A stretch of 64,000 nt of DNA from Pomphorhynchus laevis (GCA_012934845.2 WNNJ02000829.1:1-64000); one strand, 5' to 3'; shown: positions 1-12,069, counted from the stretch's first letter. Made by a program: numbers and translations. The notes: generated by a model from the sequence alone, not told the origin.

Positions 1-89
1 TAATATTATTATTAGTTCGAAATATTATTATTAATATTATTAATTAGCATTTGTCTAATTAGCAATATTAATATTATCCTCCAATTAGC

Positions 90-1755
90 AATTGGGCTCA
101 GCATCTTTCCGAAGTGCTTTGTCAGGCGTCAGGGTCGGTGACGAAGGTAGGGTTACACTATATCGAGCAAGTTTTTGATAATTTGGATCCTATCAATTAT
201 CTCTTCGACTCATCAAAAATACTAAAAGCATTAGGCACTATGAAAAACAAAAAAACGGCAGGACCAAACGTTCTATGTATAGAACATATAAGTACATCTT
301 TTCCATTATTAGCCAATTACTTGGTATTGCTTTTCAACAGACTACTAATGGAGGCGAAGCTATTCAAAAAGTGGAACGACGGTATAATTAAGATGATATA
401 CAAAGGTTCGGGATCTTTAAGCGATATGAACTCATATAGAGGGATCACACTACTTAATCACTGGTATAAAGTGCTAACACGCGTGGTGGCTGCACGTTTA
501 ATCACATTTCGCAGTTGATTTATCCAACAAGAACAATATGGATTTGGTCCTAATAGATCAACCATAGATGCCTTAGCGAAGTGCTCTCGCGGGTTAAGGA
601 ATGTTTCAATTTAAGTCGTTCATTGTACGCTATATTCATAGATTTTCAAAAGGCATTTGACTCAATCAATCGAACAATATTGCTTGAAAAACTGGCCTTA
701 AAAGTAAACATTGCAAGTAACATCCTTAAATTAATCCATGAGTTACTTCAACCAAGCCGTATGAGAATATTTGATGGGATACGTTCATCGGATGATTTTA
801 CAGCATACAAAGGAGTATTACAATGTGACCCATTCAGACATCTACTCTTTTCCTTTATTGTTATGGATTTTCCTTCATTTATTTGCAAGCAATTACCTTC
901 TGTAAGCTGTGTGTTGTACGCAGCTGATCTTGTCATAATGACGCATAATGTAAGCTCGGTACAATCGCATGAGAGATTATTGTGCTTGCAATCAGCTAGA
1001 GGTCAATACATCCAAATCGAAAGTAATGAAGTTTAGGAAGGGTGGACGTCTTGTTCGTAAAGACTATTTAATTTATGATGATACCCCTTTAGAGTTTTGC
1101 AATATTTATAAGTATTTGGGTATTTTGATGACTTCGCAATGGTCTTTTAAGAAACATCTAATGTTGAAAGCGGCCAAGATTGCTTTAACAACCTCGTATG
1201 CTAAGAACTTAGGTGCCCTATCATTTAAGGTGACCTTCGCTATTTTAACTTAATGCTTCTTCCCATTATATCATACGGCATAGCATCATTCTGGCCGGAT
1301 TTATTAGCTATGCTTTTTGATTAGATTGATGGTTGTAAATGAAGATTCTTGAAGCATATCCTTGGAATTTTTGTAAAGTCGTAATCCACAGTAGTCACAG
1401 CCATATCGTGAGTAAATTTATTCAGTATGCAACTAACAAATTCTTTTAGACTTCCTCATACTGAAGAATGTCTAAGAAATAGCATCAGTTTTCAAGAAAC
1501 ACTATCACGGGTATAATCTAAATATTTTCTGACATTAACGTATACACAATCCAAATGGATGAACGCAACAGCTATTAACCCCCTCCCCATTAATTTGTCG
1601 GGTGTCTGTTAATGGATAACATGATAAGATATAAAAATTAAGTTATCCTGCCATCTTAAAGGCCCGAATTGTGTTTGTAGGTGTTGTGATCGTAGCTGCG
1701 TATCCTTCACATATTTGTTTGTCCAATCTAATAAATAAAGATTTTCTAAATTAGT
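90..1755 (+). mobile_element. LINE-A copy 1: 5'-truncated non-LTR reverse transcriptase relic
   Basis: This is the reverse-transcriptase part of a non-LTR retrotransposon. The fingers region (114-518) shows TAGPNVLCIEHI and YRGITLLNHWYK, the palm (581-1036) shows the motif A block FIDFQKAFDSIN, and the thumb region (969-1253) shows KVMKFRKGGRL and YLGILMTSQWSF. Near 1650-1720 a cysteine-rich stretch (CVCRCCDRSC) ends the ORF, followed by AATAAA near 1730. It is broken: a stop near 516, a frame change near 580, and the catalytic box reads YAADLV where YADDLV is expected, so the first active-site aspartate is lost. The same family is present at 5977-9930, where the corresponding blocks align. 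Endonuclease and ORF1 are missing. The clade is probably the I/Jockey/CR1 assemblage; I cannot fix it further. Confidence 0.8.
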
Positions 1756-1879
1756 ACATGGGAATATAAGTGTCATAAAAATTTAAGAAGAAAAATAAGA
1801 TTTGTCGTATATTCTTCGTATTTCGTTCTGTTTAGTCCTCAAATTTATGGCTTCAGGTCCAATGGGAACTGAGCCCTCA

Positions 1880-2800
1880 AGCCAATCCAACACGCCGTCC
1901 TACGACTGAATCATCCAGAGTCTTTCACACCCGAAGAATCTAATCGAGGCAGACAATGATCGGTAATCGCGAGATAAGGAGCTTGAGAAACCATAGTCTT
2001 TGCTCTGGAGGACGTACTCTCGAAAAGAATACTAATCCCGTGATAGGCCAAGTACCCAGGAGGCGCACTTGGGTTTTCCCATTCAATGGCAGATGTTGAG
2101 CCCGTTTCAGAGCGCAACTAGCTCTCTTCAGAAAACGTTTAAGTCTATCCAGGTCAGCTTTCGTTGACCAGTTCACCGTAACGGTGAATCCCAGGTATTT
2201 TACTTGACTCGTGAAGATGAGGAGGGGTTGATTAATCAAAATGGAGAACAGCACAGATAATGCTAATCTCTTAAGTTTTTGCTTTGTTGCAGGGGCGCCA
2301 TGGAAGACTACCACCTGCGATTTGTTAGAGTTTAAAATAAGATTAGATGAGGGAAAATGATCGTTTTATCTTAAAAAGAAACTTATGATGTCTGAGACTA
2401 CATCTTTGCACTTGCAACCAGAAAACAGGGCTGTGGTATCATCAGCGTATACCACTAGATGTTGATCGCGTTTTAATTTTTTGTAAAGTTCAATGTTGGC
2501 AGCACAATACAAGATTGAAGAAAGTGGGGAACCTTGAGGCACATCTGTAATAGGGTAGAACTGACGTGCATCAGGGTCATCTGAATAGAATAATCGCTTG
2601 GTATACAACAATATTTCCATCCTGTTAACAATTCTTACAGGCAACCCAAGAAACCAGAGAGTAGATAACATTAGAATGGAAATACGGTCAAATGCAGCAT
2701 AAAAGTCAAGAAAAACAGCCACATCAAGCTGATAGCTGTTATCTTTACAAAACTGATGCACTTTACCTATTGTTGAATGGACCTAGCGAACTTTTACGTA
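1880..2800 (-). pseudogene. LINE-B reverse transcriptase relic
   Basis: The piece 2761-2366 carries palm motif A (VAVFLDFYAAFDRIS), motif B (VPQGSPLSSILYC) and an intact catalytic box VVYADDTTAL. The following piece, 2314-1940, is the thumb with VVFHGAPATK and VKYLGFTVTV. Copy 3 at 55625-56450 shows the same blocks (ITGVPQGSPLYPILYL, VVFHGAPATKKKLKR). The enzyme copies element RNA onto nicked DNA. It is broken into at least three frames here and lacks a continuous N-terminal half. Family assignment to the Jockey/I/R1-like LINE group is an inference from motif spacing. Confidence 0.8.
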
Positions 2801-3556
2801 CCCATGAAAACTTCGTAGGATTAAATTTCGCCTACTAAGATAGTCGAGGATTTTACGCGCAACGCTTTTTCGAAACAGGAGATGAGAGAGTTTTGAATCG
2901 AGATAGGCCGCAGATCCTTAGGACATAAAATCTATTTCTTTTTCGGTATAAAATCACTACGGCTGATATTAATGCCAATAACATCAAACAGGGAGGCTAG
3001 TAACATTGTGATAGCGACGTCGTTTCTCTGACTGTCTGTCGAAAGCTAACAGACCCGAGTGGAGAGTGGCGGGTGAGATTTGGATGTGCCAGTAAGTGGT
3101 CCCTAAGAACTTAGGATATCTGAAACAGAAATATCCCTACTCCTGAAGTCACCCCAGAGCGGGATTGTTGGGAGATCAAGTGGCTCCATAATTATGTAGA
3201 GATAGTGACCACTCCAAAACTTTGTCGAGGCCCATGCTTCCGATTCAATCCAAGGCTTTCTCCTCCCAGCAGACAAGCTTTTCCTTCTTGAATATATTCC
3301 AAAAGGAAGACTGAGAAGGGTTAAGGCAAGCAATGCTCGTTCTATCCCTACTCAGATGGAACCCATATTTATTGCACCAGTATTCGTTCGAGAGGACCTG
3401 TCTGGCGGAAACAGAGAGATTAGGGAGGTTAAGCAGTTTTGCTAGGACCTTGAGTTTCGTCGGAGTGGGTTTGTATATGCGACCTTTATAGGTAGTCGAT
3501 AAAATCGTGGTAGCTTGCGAAAAGAGGTAGGTATTAAATTCGGTAAGACTCTCATT

Positions 3557-4300
3557 TCATATTCGGGGAAAGAGTTGGATAGCCGCCTGAAAGAAGGCCA
3601 CTCTGACCTGATCAAAGTAAAACCTCCTTCTAAGCAACGTATCCTCCTCAATTCTCCAACGAATTAGGCCCTGAGAGGTGGACAATTGTTGGCCCGATTG
3701 CTCCGTACAGAGGGGTTTAAGCAACCACCTCGAGTGAAGCAGTAAAATGTCGAGGATAGAATTTGTTGATGTGCAATGAAAGGTAGGGGAAGGCGGTTTA
3801 TGAATAAGATAACCGTTCCTGGCTCTGCGAAGTGCTGCGTTGATCAAACGACCAGTTCTGTCGTTGAAGTCTCCAAGTATCATGTCGTAGTCGCTATCAA
3901 TAATACCATCCAGGAGGTCACGGTTATTGTGAATCTCCCCGGGACGTATGTAGATATTGGCTAGACTGAGACGTTTACCGTTCTTACCTAGTGAAACTAC
4001 CAAACAATACATGGCTGGGCACGAGTAGTTTAAGAGGAGGGAGGACCTTAAGGAGCACTTTACTAAAGTCAAGAGTCCTTGAGAAGAAGAGAAGTGAGGT
4101 GGGGTTATGTACGGAGTATAGTGGGAACAGATATGCTTTGGGATAAATTGAGTAATGTCCTGGTGGAGACGGATAGACCGCGTCTCCAGAAGGACTATAA
4201 CATCTGCATCTCTACTAGATAAAAGTTAAGGGCAGAAGCACCTCCCGAATTCCACTGAAGGATATTCAGTGAAAACGGCTCACGAGTACTCTGCATTGTG
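3557..4300 (-). pseudogene. LINE-B apurinic-type endonuclease relic
   Basis: On the minus strand the motif LNILQWNSGGAS near 4280-4245 is the usual start of an exonuclease-endonuclease-phosphatase fold in LINEs. The open piece 4072-3557 contains LANIYIRPG and MILGDFNDRTG, the conserved GDFN motif, and further on a typical TSTNSILDILL block. The domain nicks target DNA to prime reverse transcription. The reading frame is interrupted between the N-terminal part and the GDFN part and again before the RT. The neighbouring stretch 3560-2800 links the endonuclease to the RT and contains the usual RRKPWI motif (near 3270). Confidence 0.75.
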
Positions 4301-4797
4301 ATGGATTAGTTGGATGTGGGATAGCCTACCTAGACAGAGCTAGGTGGATGGAGGATGCCACCCCCCGCTACTAGTTCCATCCATGGTCGGTACTTGCCAC
4401 TGTGCAATATCTTCATTTCCCCTATTTTTTCTGCCCCGAATCATCCTGCCGATCTTTAAAGGGGGAACTGTATGGGCCGAATCCCCCTCTTCTTGGATTC
4501 AGGCACGGCTATAGCAGCTGAAACTGTTGGATTTTTAACCATAACTCCCAAGGCAATCTGTACTAGCCTTTCCATTTTTTGTAGGACTCATCAATTTTAA
4601 GATCTAACATGCGCATGATCTCAGAATCCTCCATCCGAGAAATGGCGACATTTGCGTATGATACCGTGGTCTTAGGATGCTGCTTGATGAAGGTATTTTT
4701 TAACTTTTGAAGATGCTACACTTCCCGCTCCAGGCAGGATGACTGCCCCCACAGTTCGGGTAGGAAGAGGTGGCAGTGCAGCGAATGCCAGATTGAA

Positions 4798-5503
4798 TTA
4801 AGCAGCAGCTTGCCGAGCCACAAATCCTGCATAAGGGGTTCCCACTGCAACTGGAGGCCCAATGCCCCCATTTGTGACACTTACTGCAGTGGGGTATGTA
4901 AACTCATCTTTATCTATAACAGTAAAGCGAATATTAAAACCCAAGAAGGGATTGCATTTGGATTTCGCTAAACACTCGGCGATATCGACAGGAGCTGTAC
5001 ATAAGCCTACAGTGATGGAGTTCCCATCCCTGCCCATTATAGAACGGAACTGAGAAATACCGAACGATGATTGCAAAGTTACATCTTTGCCATCCAAAAA
5101 ACAGGGAATATTAGTCATTTTCAGCGAAGCAACAATGGGCTTCGGAGTCAGTTCACCGTACTCAGTAAGTTTAGATTTAAAAAACTCTTTATAACTGTTG
5201 GCTAGATCAGACGAGCCAAATGAAACCTTTATCTCCGTAGGATAACATTTTGCACTGTTAAATACTATTCTGTTTGGAAAATCCAAACAAAAAGAGCGTA
5301 AAAAAACGTTAAATAATTCCTGTCGTGGAAAAGGTTTCTTTACTTTTATGATGAGCAAGTTCCCTAGTTTAGGGATGGGGGAAGTACCTCCCCATCATCA
5401 GAAAATTTTAAAGCATCAGTAACCTTGACAGAATCGACGTATGACAAGGACTATACCTGACTAATGTCTTTATCCTTTTGTTCCATAGAGATTCCTTCCA
5501 TTT
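4798..5503 (-). pseudogene. LINE-B ORF1 (nucleic-acid-binding protein)
   Basis: The main open piece is 186 codons (5358-4798), with a short upstream piece beginning MEGISMEQKDKD at about 5503. ORF1 proteins of LINEs bind the element RNA and act as chaperones in the ribonucleoprotein. The protein aligns well with the ORF at 27083-27607: EFFKSKLTEYGEL against EFFESSLLEFGTL, FRSIMGR against LRSIMGK, and FNIRFTVIDKDEFTYP against INLRFTIINKEEYTNP. The conserved block of about 100 residues looks like a compact alpha/beta domain, but I cannot assign it to a named ORF1 type. Conservation of the sequence in two copies shows this was a real protein of the element and not a chance ORF. Confidence 0.7.
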
Positions 5504-5510
5504 TCGCTGT

Positions 5511-5976
5511 AAAAACTGGGTTCTTTTGAAGCGCTCCGACGTTTACACTCATACGTACAGTTTTACATTTTTGTCCAATCTCGTAAACGTTCCCTTGTGT
5601 TGTGTAGATAGGTTAGTATATGCCTTGCACACCGTCGATGCTTCACAACACTGCAGAATTAAAGAATTGGTTGTCAAACATTATGGTCAGATGTAATGCG
5701 GCGCTTACAATTGAAAAAAAAACAGAGAATTATCGAAAATGATGTATTTTTCTTTTTATTCTTTTTCTGTTTTGCTCCAAACCGAGAGATATAGTGGGCT
5801 TAATAACACTCTTCATTAATATTATTACGATCCTATAACAATTCAATAACTATTGCAACTAGGGAGAAGCGAATATATTTTAGACAGTGACTAACGCACA
5901 AAAGAACACAGGATACGAGAAATAATTCAAACAATTCAATCAAGTACAAACGTAACTAGCTAATCAAGGATAAGCA
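5511..5976. other. Spacer between LINE-B and LINE-A copy 2
   Basis: The first part may be 5' untranslated sequence of LINE-B (its promoter end would be near 5700). The rest is AT-rich and shows no gene or repeat that I can recognise. Confidence 0.4.
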
Positions 5977-6162
5977 ATGGTACAAGCAGGTAAGTGCTAT
6001 GGGTGCAACGGTTCAACCGCAGTTTGTACGTGTTGCGTGTGCGTCAGGGAGGGTCGAACTTGTACTAGTTGTGGAGCAGCTAATTATGCAAACAAATTAA
6101 ATATAGACGTTCATCTTGGCACGACAGCTTTACATTCAGTAAATGTATCTCAAAACTCTTAA
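5977..6162 (+). pseudogene. Cysteine-cluster ORF at the start of LINE-A copy 2
   Basis: The 61-codon ORF holds a dense cysteine cluster with the spacing C-x2-C-x5-VC-x2-C-x-C-x5-R-x-C-x2-C (CYGCNG to CTSC). Such a cluster is likely to bind zinc. The same spacing occurs at about 10355-10440 at the head of LINE-C copy 1 (CCGCNE to CTDC). It therefore may be the N terminus of LINE-A ORF1, or a fourth, very short LINE-C relic upstream of LINE-A. I favour neither strongly. It is followed by stop codons before the next recognisable block at 6460. Confidence 0.5.
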
Positions 6163-6459
6163 CCTGAAGGTATGGATCATTTAGTTGCGTGTTCGGCCGG
6201 TGCATGTCTGGCTTTTGTAAAGGTATGGCTACAAAGGGTTTTACCTACAGGTTTCTTGAATAAAGTTAATATGTCCTTATTGTGTTGCAGTCAAGATAGA
6301 TAATCAGACCACAAATATTACCACCTTGAAATCACAAATTTCGGTTCTTCAGCAAAGTCTATATAATAACAGTTGGGAGGAATACAGATTACATTGCCCG
6401 TTCATGGGCTGAAATGACGAAGTCCAAATTACCAGGTTCGTAGTCAGATTGGTAAGTCG

Positions 6460-6804
6460 TTGGTTGCCACAATTAACCCAGGTAAAGTTGGACTCTCACC
6501 ATATAACATAGTCAAAGCAATTGACGAAGCGGGGGTAAGAGTTCGAAATATAATAATGATCAATGGGCATGTTGGTCACTCAGACAATGATTTCGTTGTA
6601 AATATCCAAACAGATATGGGTGTACACGTGAAACGTGATCAAATAAAACGATTTGTGTGCTTACCAGCCAAAAGAACCAACCATCCTGCATGGCTTAAAG
6701 TTTCGCTAAACGAAGGCATAGTTCACCAAATTCTCAGAGTAAAATTTAATCTTTGTAATTCTGCAAAGTATAAGAATATATTTATTTTGCCGATTTCGAT
6801 ATAG
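6460..6804 (+). pseudogene. LINE-A ORF1-like domain
   Basis: A 114-codon open piece beginning VATINPGKVGLSPYNIVKAI, with VNIQTDMGVHVKRDQIKRF in the middle and a basic, hydrophobic C-terminal part. The alternation of beta-like and helical stretches recalls the RRM-like domain of LINE ORF1 proteins, which binds element RNA. It lies directly upstream of the endonuclease piece, as ORF1 does in two-ORF LINEs. The assignment rests mainly on position and the look of the protein; no catalytic motif exists to confirm it. Confidence 0.5.
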
Positions 6805-6805
6805 T

Positions 6806-7787
6806 AGTCTGGCTTGAAACGTTTGTTACATCTCCAGTAGCTGTCTTTAATTTTCACATCACTAGGAGTAAAGTCATTATGCAACAACGAGGTCGGCCGA
6901 TTGGTGGTTTACTAATCGGAATTAATGCGCGTTTTATAGATTTTGCTCCCCTAGTCAATTAATCAGTCATAATAATCGATACACCTAATCTTATAATAAT
7001 GTTGTTCTTGGTTATTAAATAGTAAATCGAAGTGAGCGGAAAGGTATTGTTACATTATTAAATACTTGACGTGTTGTTTGGCTGTTCAAAAATACCTGAT
7101 ATCGATGTGCACAATATGTGTCGATACATAATATATAATATTGATTTATAATATATAATAGTTTATTGTATATAATATATATAATATTTATTACATATAA
7201 TATTGATATATTGGCTATTGCATTACGTTTTGTTGAATAATCTATAATTTGGGGCTGTTTTTAATTCATCTATTTTTGAAATTAAATATGAAATGTCAGT
7301 TTTAATCTGTTTAATCTGTCTTTAGAAGAAGGCATATCAAACGGATTAAGGAGACTCTATTAAAAGAGGGAATGATACTCCTGTCATTCCCGTTTCTACT
7401 ATCGAAGATGGTAGAAACGGGAATGACAAATCTGCTTCTTCACAATCTCGGTTGTTATTTTCAAACTTTATAAGCGGCTACAGATGTTATTACAGAGCTA
7501 GCATCTTTTACAAATTATTTGCGGAGCTAAGTCAATTCTAATGTGGCAACTTTAATGCGAGATACATGTTTACCATGCCTTCGAAGCTTGAATGTATCCT
7601 ACAATTATTAGCGCCTTTTGGTTTTACGCTCTATCTACCAACTGATGCAATGTACGTATGCTTAACTGGTAGTAGTATTATTGATTCATTATTTGCAAAT
7701 TTCAATATTGATGAGGTTAACGTACTGTCTGAAGCTATTTGGAGCTCAGTACACAAGCACCAGCCGGTCGAAATTAAGTTTAACTAG
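6806..7787 (+). pseudogene. LINE-A endonuclease relic (two pieces)
   Basis: The first piece (6802-6960) reads DIVVWLETFVTSP and then QQRGRPIGGLLIGI, which is the N-terminal third of an apurinic-type LINE endonuclease (the ET motif and the GRPSGG block). The last piece (7566-7787) reads TGSSIIDSLFANFN and HKHQPVEIKFN, the C-terminal block with the IDxxF and HxPV positions. Between them lie about 600 bp of AT-rich sequence, so the middle of the domain is lost or replaced. The domain normally nicks target DNA. Confidence 0.65.
7382..7428. repeat. Perfect 18-bp hairpin
   Basis: Two perfect 18-bp arms (TGTCATTCCCGTTTCTAC and its reverse complement) are separated by an 11-nt loop. It is more GC-rich than its surroundings and sits in the interruption of the LINE-A endonuclease. 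It may be the remnant of a short inverted-repeat element or of a local palindromic duplication. Confidence 0.85.
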
Positions 7788-8229
7788 TCAAACATAGGTC
7801 CTGTTCCCTTAATATATGACTTGAAACAACCGAGCAGAATAATAAACTTTCATGCTTTAGATATGAACTCTATAAATATTGCTCATCAGCTATTGCATTC
7901 AGGCAAAGTTGTGCTAAGTTATGACTCGATACGTAATAGTATAATGTCCGCTTGCCGATAAGACCGTCCAAAGTTACCTAAGAGTCAATTACAACAAGAA
8001 CTGGAAGTACACACTTTAAAGCGTCAGCTGTTGTTATTACGTATGTCAATGAATTTCAATGAGATATTAAAAGATGCTTACTTTAAGTGTAAAAGATAAT
8101 TTACTTTGAAACTTCGTCAATTAAAGCATGACATCGACATGAAGAATAATAACAAATTACTACAACAGGCAATTGCGATGCCCTGGAAATTGAGCTATTC
8201 TCGAAGGATTAACTAAACGTAGTGAGCAT

Positions 8230-9480
8230 TCCAATAACAAAGTAAAGGGATCATTTCGGATATTTTCTTATGTCAACTTCTTCAGAGACTCTGTCAACAG
8301 CTTATTACATTAAGTTTTCGACTACACCTATAGGTGATTTGGATCTTGTGAATGCACCATTCTTGATATCTGAAATATCCGGCCTGTTGGGAAGATTGCT
8401 GGCTAACAAGGCTACGGGATTGGACGGGTTAGTAAGTGAACATTTAAAAAGCATATTTATCTTTTCCGCAGGATTTTGGATTGATTTGTTTAAAAGCATA
8501 TTATTCGGTTCATCTTTTTCTCCAATATGGAAGCATGTCATTCTTAAGATTTTGTATAAAGGAACGGGAAATCTTGGATACACTAACAATTTTAGGGGTA
8601 TTGCTATACTCAATCACACCTACAAGCTATTTGCTTCTTTATTGTCACACCGTCTGTTAAAATATTTTCACAATTTTCTACCCATAGAAACTTTCGGCCT
8701 TTATTTTTAACAATGAGTGCAATTACAATTTTGAGAACGGCAGTCTTGGATAACAGATTCATACATGTTCCTCGGTATGCAATTTTTGTTGATTTTATGA
8801 AGACATTTGACCTGGTAAACAGATGTCTGCTTTTTCGAAAGCTAAAATATTTTTTTGGTCTTCGAGCCATATTTGTCACGTACTAAGCGAAATACTAAAG
8901 TCACATTGTATTCAGATATCCGATGGTGTGAAACTCTCAGACTCATTTCATCAGCTAACTTGTGTGCCTCAAGGACACCCACTGAGCCCACTACTTTTCA
9001 GCTTATTTATAGCATATCTACCAACTTGTATTTGTGCCACGAAATCATCTTGTTTGTTATATCCAGATGACCTCGTAATTTATTCTTTCGAAATGGAAAA
9101 TGTTCAGATGGCGCTCAGTAACCTTTATTAGTCAATCTAACGGGTTTGCTTTTAAATCTTGATAAAACCAAGGTCGTGGTATTTCGAATAGGAGGTCGAT
9201 TATCAAGAAAAATCACCCTAACTTTAAATGGTGTTCCACTTCAAACGATATCTCAATTTTGTTATCTAGGTATGAGGCTTACCAGTCGTTGGACTTTTTC
9301 TGACCATATTGAATGTGTTGCGTGTAACGTAGCTTCTCGAGCCAGTGCAGCACAGCTTTTATCTTCTGCCACATACAATGTTGTATTGAAATTCTTCTGG
9401 TTAATGTTGATGTATATTGTGAGCTATGGTTTATCTGTGGTCAGATCTCGTAACGTCAAATTTCAAGCAATTAGATAAAA
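8230..9480 (+). pseudogene. LINE-A reverse transcriptase relic
   Basis: The fingers piece (8270-8710) has KATGLDGLVSEHL, and NNFRGIAILNHTYKL. The palm has IFVDFMKTFDLVNR (near 8787-8830), CVPQGHPLSPLLFSLF (near 8960) and LLYPDDLVIYS (near 9058), where YADD has become YPDD; both aspartates remain. The thumb (9146-9478) has LNLDKTKVVVFRIGG and YLGMRLTSRW. The region 7800-8230 upstream is the linker that joins endonuclease and RT in such elements. At least two frame changes interrupt the coding sequence (near 8710-8830). Confidence 0.8.
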
Positions 9481-9929
9481 TAAAATAGATATTTTTAAAA
9501 CGGCTTTTTTGCTGTATCTACCAAGGTATCATATTCAACGTTAGCGTCTATATTAGATGAGCCACCATTGTCATTTCAAATAAAGGAATCACTGGCTTTG
9601 GTTGAAACTCATTCATTCGCGGCTCACATGGATACATGGCGCACTAAATTATTAGCTGTTGACACCTCGCATAGAATGTCTTCTGCGGTATTGTGTCCAA
9701 ACCTTTGGCGACAAGGTTCAAAAGAAAAACGAACTTGTGCAATCAGGATGTCGTTGGATGGCTTCATCCGAAATTTTGTCGGAATCGTCTTATGTGCATA
9801 CATGCACAGGACTGTGCGTCTGTAGATTTCGTCACGAACCCTGCGGTAAACTGTTTCACTCACGATACTGTTCTTACATGAAACTGTATTTGCTGCAATA
9901 AAATGCAATTGTGAGATAACATAAATCAT

Positions 9930-10260
9930 TGATTCACTTTTTTAAGTTCTTGTATAATTTGTAAATTGATTATATCCTAATCGCTCGTAGCGGCATTGGA
10001 TCGAATAAATACATTCACAGATTAATATTATCAATAATTATTATGAAAGTAATAATAATTATTTCATAATTATTATCAATAATTATTTATCAATAATTAT
10101 GAAAAAAGTTCTTGGTTATAACTACTTACAGCACTTGTTAAAACAATTGTCTTGATTATATCAAATTACTTACACTTAAACACACAATAATAACATACAA
10201 TCTGTAACGAACCAAGTTTATATACAAAACAAATAGCATACATTTCAAATAAGTCGTACG
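9930..10260. other. AT-rich spacer with imperfect palindrome
   Basis: At about 10020-10105 the sequence repeats ATAATTATT and TTCATAATTATT in both orientations and could fold on itself. No coding potential is visible. Confidence 0.45.
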
Positions 10261-12060
10261 CTCAGGGTACGTTCCAAGGTGAGCGTAGCAAGGAATCCGC
10301 TCTTGTTACTGTTAAAATTGAATGGCATGACAAAAGGAAAACCTCACAGGACCCCAGGTGTTGTGGTTGTAATGAGCAGAACGCAGTTTGCAAGGGATGC
10401 AAATGCGCAAAGGCAGGAAGACATTGCACAGACTGCGCTGCTACAACGGTAATCGAAGACCATTGGTCGCCCACGGCCATCGGATTCAAGATATTGACCC
10501 TGTATTGGCATCCTCGTTATTATCGACCCATTCAAACGTTGATGGTGAAAATTCAGTACGAACAGCTTGGCTCGTAGTAGAGATATGCCTGTTCGCATTA
10601 ATGCTGGTACACAAGATTCGAATATAGGTATCTCTATTCGAATAAAATCACTTGGTGCCCGAACCTATTAATTCCTCCAAGATGCAATGAAACCCGTGAG
10701 TTTCTTCGTGAGCTTTCGTGCTTATACGAAGACGCTTGCACCGTTAGAGATAGAGATGGTTATCCGCTAATACAGCAACTCTGTTGTGCCAATTCATCCT
10801 TCAACGCTTCGCCTTCAAGAAAACTGCAATATTACGAAGAACTATGAACAGAAGGATGATCTAATGTGCATATCTGCACGAATGGCATAGATATGTTAGG
10901 ATCTCCAATTGGAGATGAATCCTTTATGGAGGATTGGATTGCCCGCAAAGTAGACATATGGTCCAAATGTGTATAGAACCTAGTGGATATTGATATTTTC
11001 GACCCACAAGTCGCGTACAATGCTCTGACATACTCACTCCAACATCATATGACCTCTGCGAAGAGGACTTGTCGCTTTCGATCAGAGCAGTTTCAGGTAC
11101 TCGAACATATCCGTCATAGATTGATCCTAGAAACACCGGTGTATCAAACGTACCTAACACACTTAGGCAAATTTTCAGTCTTCCGGGGAGACTAGGTGGG
11201 CTCGGAATCTTTAACCATCATACCGATACAGGTAAAGAATACGAATGTTCTCTGCGTGCTTGTCAATCACATTCTTCAAACAATAAGGAACAACATACTT
11301 ATATGGCCAAATTCATAGAGGACGAAAAGGAACTTACAATTAAACGATGCCGCGATCAAATAATTGAAGTTGGTGATGCAACCACATGTTCACCTCTAGA
11401 ATTTGCATAGGATAAAGAAGCGTCGAATTTTTTGACAACAAAACCAATCGAAACATATAGTTTCCGTTTATCCCCTTACGAGTTCAGGGACGCTGTAAAC
11501 GGTCGATTTGGACTAACACCTACGGATGCATCTGCATGTTATAGTTGTGGATCTGAAAATAGCACAGTTCACCGGCTCTTGTACGGTAGTGCCGTCCTCA
11601 CAATCATAAGGCATAACCTGACAAGTGGCACACTTGCCGACCTCTTGACTTAAGTCACTCGGTGTGTTGCAATTGAGCTGGTGCTAAGTTCTATAGATTT
11701 CTCTATTCAGTTTAAGTCAGCTACAACTTCACGTGATAGTGAAGCGAGGCTTGATGTCGTGTGCACGGTTCTGTTCGGAAGACAAATCGAGGTTGTCTTG
11801 ATGGACGTCACTGTATCCGATTATCATGCTGCTTCTTATTTCAAGAGATCGCCTTCATAAGTCTACAGCTATAACGAGTCGCGCAAAAACGCCCGTTACC
11901 TACCTTGAACGTATTGTAACTGTGGAGCAGGCCCAATTCACACCGATAGTGTTTTCGTCTTCTAGAGGCGTTGGAAAGGTCGGAGATTGTGCTTTGAAGG
12001 AATAGCCAGGATGTTAGCAAATAAGCGCGAAACAGAATATGCGACGTGTATCGCACTCAT
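10260..12060 (+). mobile_element. LINE-C copy 1: cysteine cluster plus C-terminal endonuclease-like RT element, internally deleted
   Basis: Near 10355-10440 the plus strand encodes a zinc-type cysteine cluster (CCGCNEQNAVC then CKCAKAGRHCTDC). From about 10860 to 11660 pieces of the RT thumb follow: LGSPIGDESF, DPQVAYNALTYSLQH, LGGLGIFNHHTD, then NFLTTKPIETYSFRLSPYEF and RDAVNGRFGLTP. The end (about 11540-12000) has a CxxC..H cluster, then EARLDVVC, IEVVLMDVTVSDY and VEQAQFTPIVFSS, which together look like the C-terminal PD-(D/E)XK-type region of this element family. The RT palm is missing, so a large internal deletion has occurred. Copies 2 (56560-58695) and 3 (61440-62290) share the same C-terminal order. 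Several frame changes are present. Confidence 0.65.
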
Positions 12061-12069
12061 CCGACGTAA

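Larger units (their letters stand above)
1800..5510 (-). mobile_element. LINE-B copy 1: near full-length, decayed two-ORF LINE
   Basis: Reading on the minus strand, an ORF1 (5503-4798), an apurinic-type endonuclease (about 4300-3557), and a reverse transcriptase (about 2800-1880) follow in the normal order of a two-ORF LINE, spanning about 3.7 kb. Two further partial copies of the same family are in the window: an ORF1 fragment at 27083-27607 and a 3' RT fragment at 55625-56450. The 3' end matches copy 3 (the stretch around 1840-1920 in reverse complement aligns with about 56340-56420), which supports the 3' boundary. It carries many stops and frame changes and is not functional. Confidence 0.8.
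5950..9930 (+). mobile_element. LINE-A copy 2: near full-length relic with ORF1, EN and RT
   Basis: ORF1-like pieces (5977-6804), an endonuclease (6806-7787), a reverse transcriptase (8230-9480) and a C-terminal cysteine cluster (about 9800-9900) succeed each other on the plus strand across about 4 kb, the order of a two-ORF LINE. AATAAA at about 9898 may serve as polyadenylation signal. The RT thumb (VVVFRIGGRLSRK, YLGMRLTSRW) matches LINE-A copy 1 (KVMKFRKGGRL, YLGILMTSQW). Many stops and frame changes and an AT-rich interruption around 6960-7560 show that it is dead. A small perfect hairpin lies within this interruption. Confidence 0.7.

Noticed and set aside
9624-9929. Minus-strand 101-codon ORF opposite LINE-A copy 2
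   Set aside because: It is a shadow of the LINE-A C-terminal region, which is explained by the plus-strand cysteine cluster.
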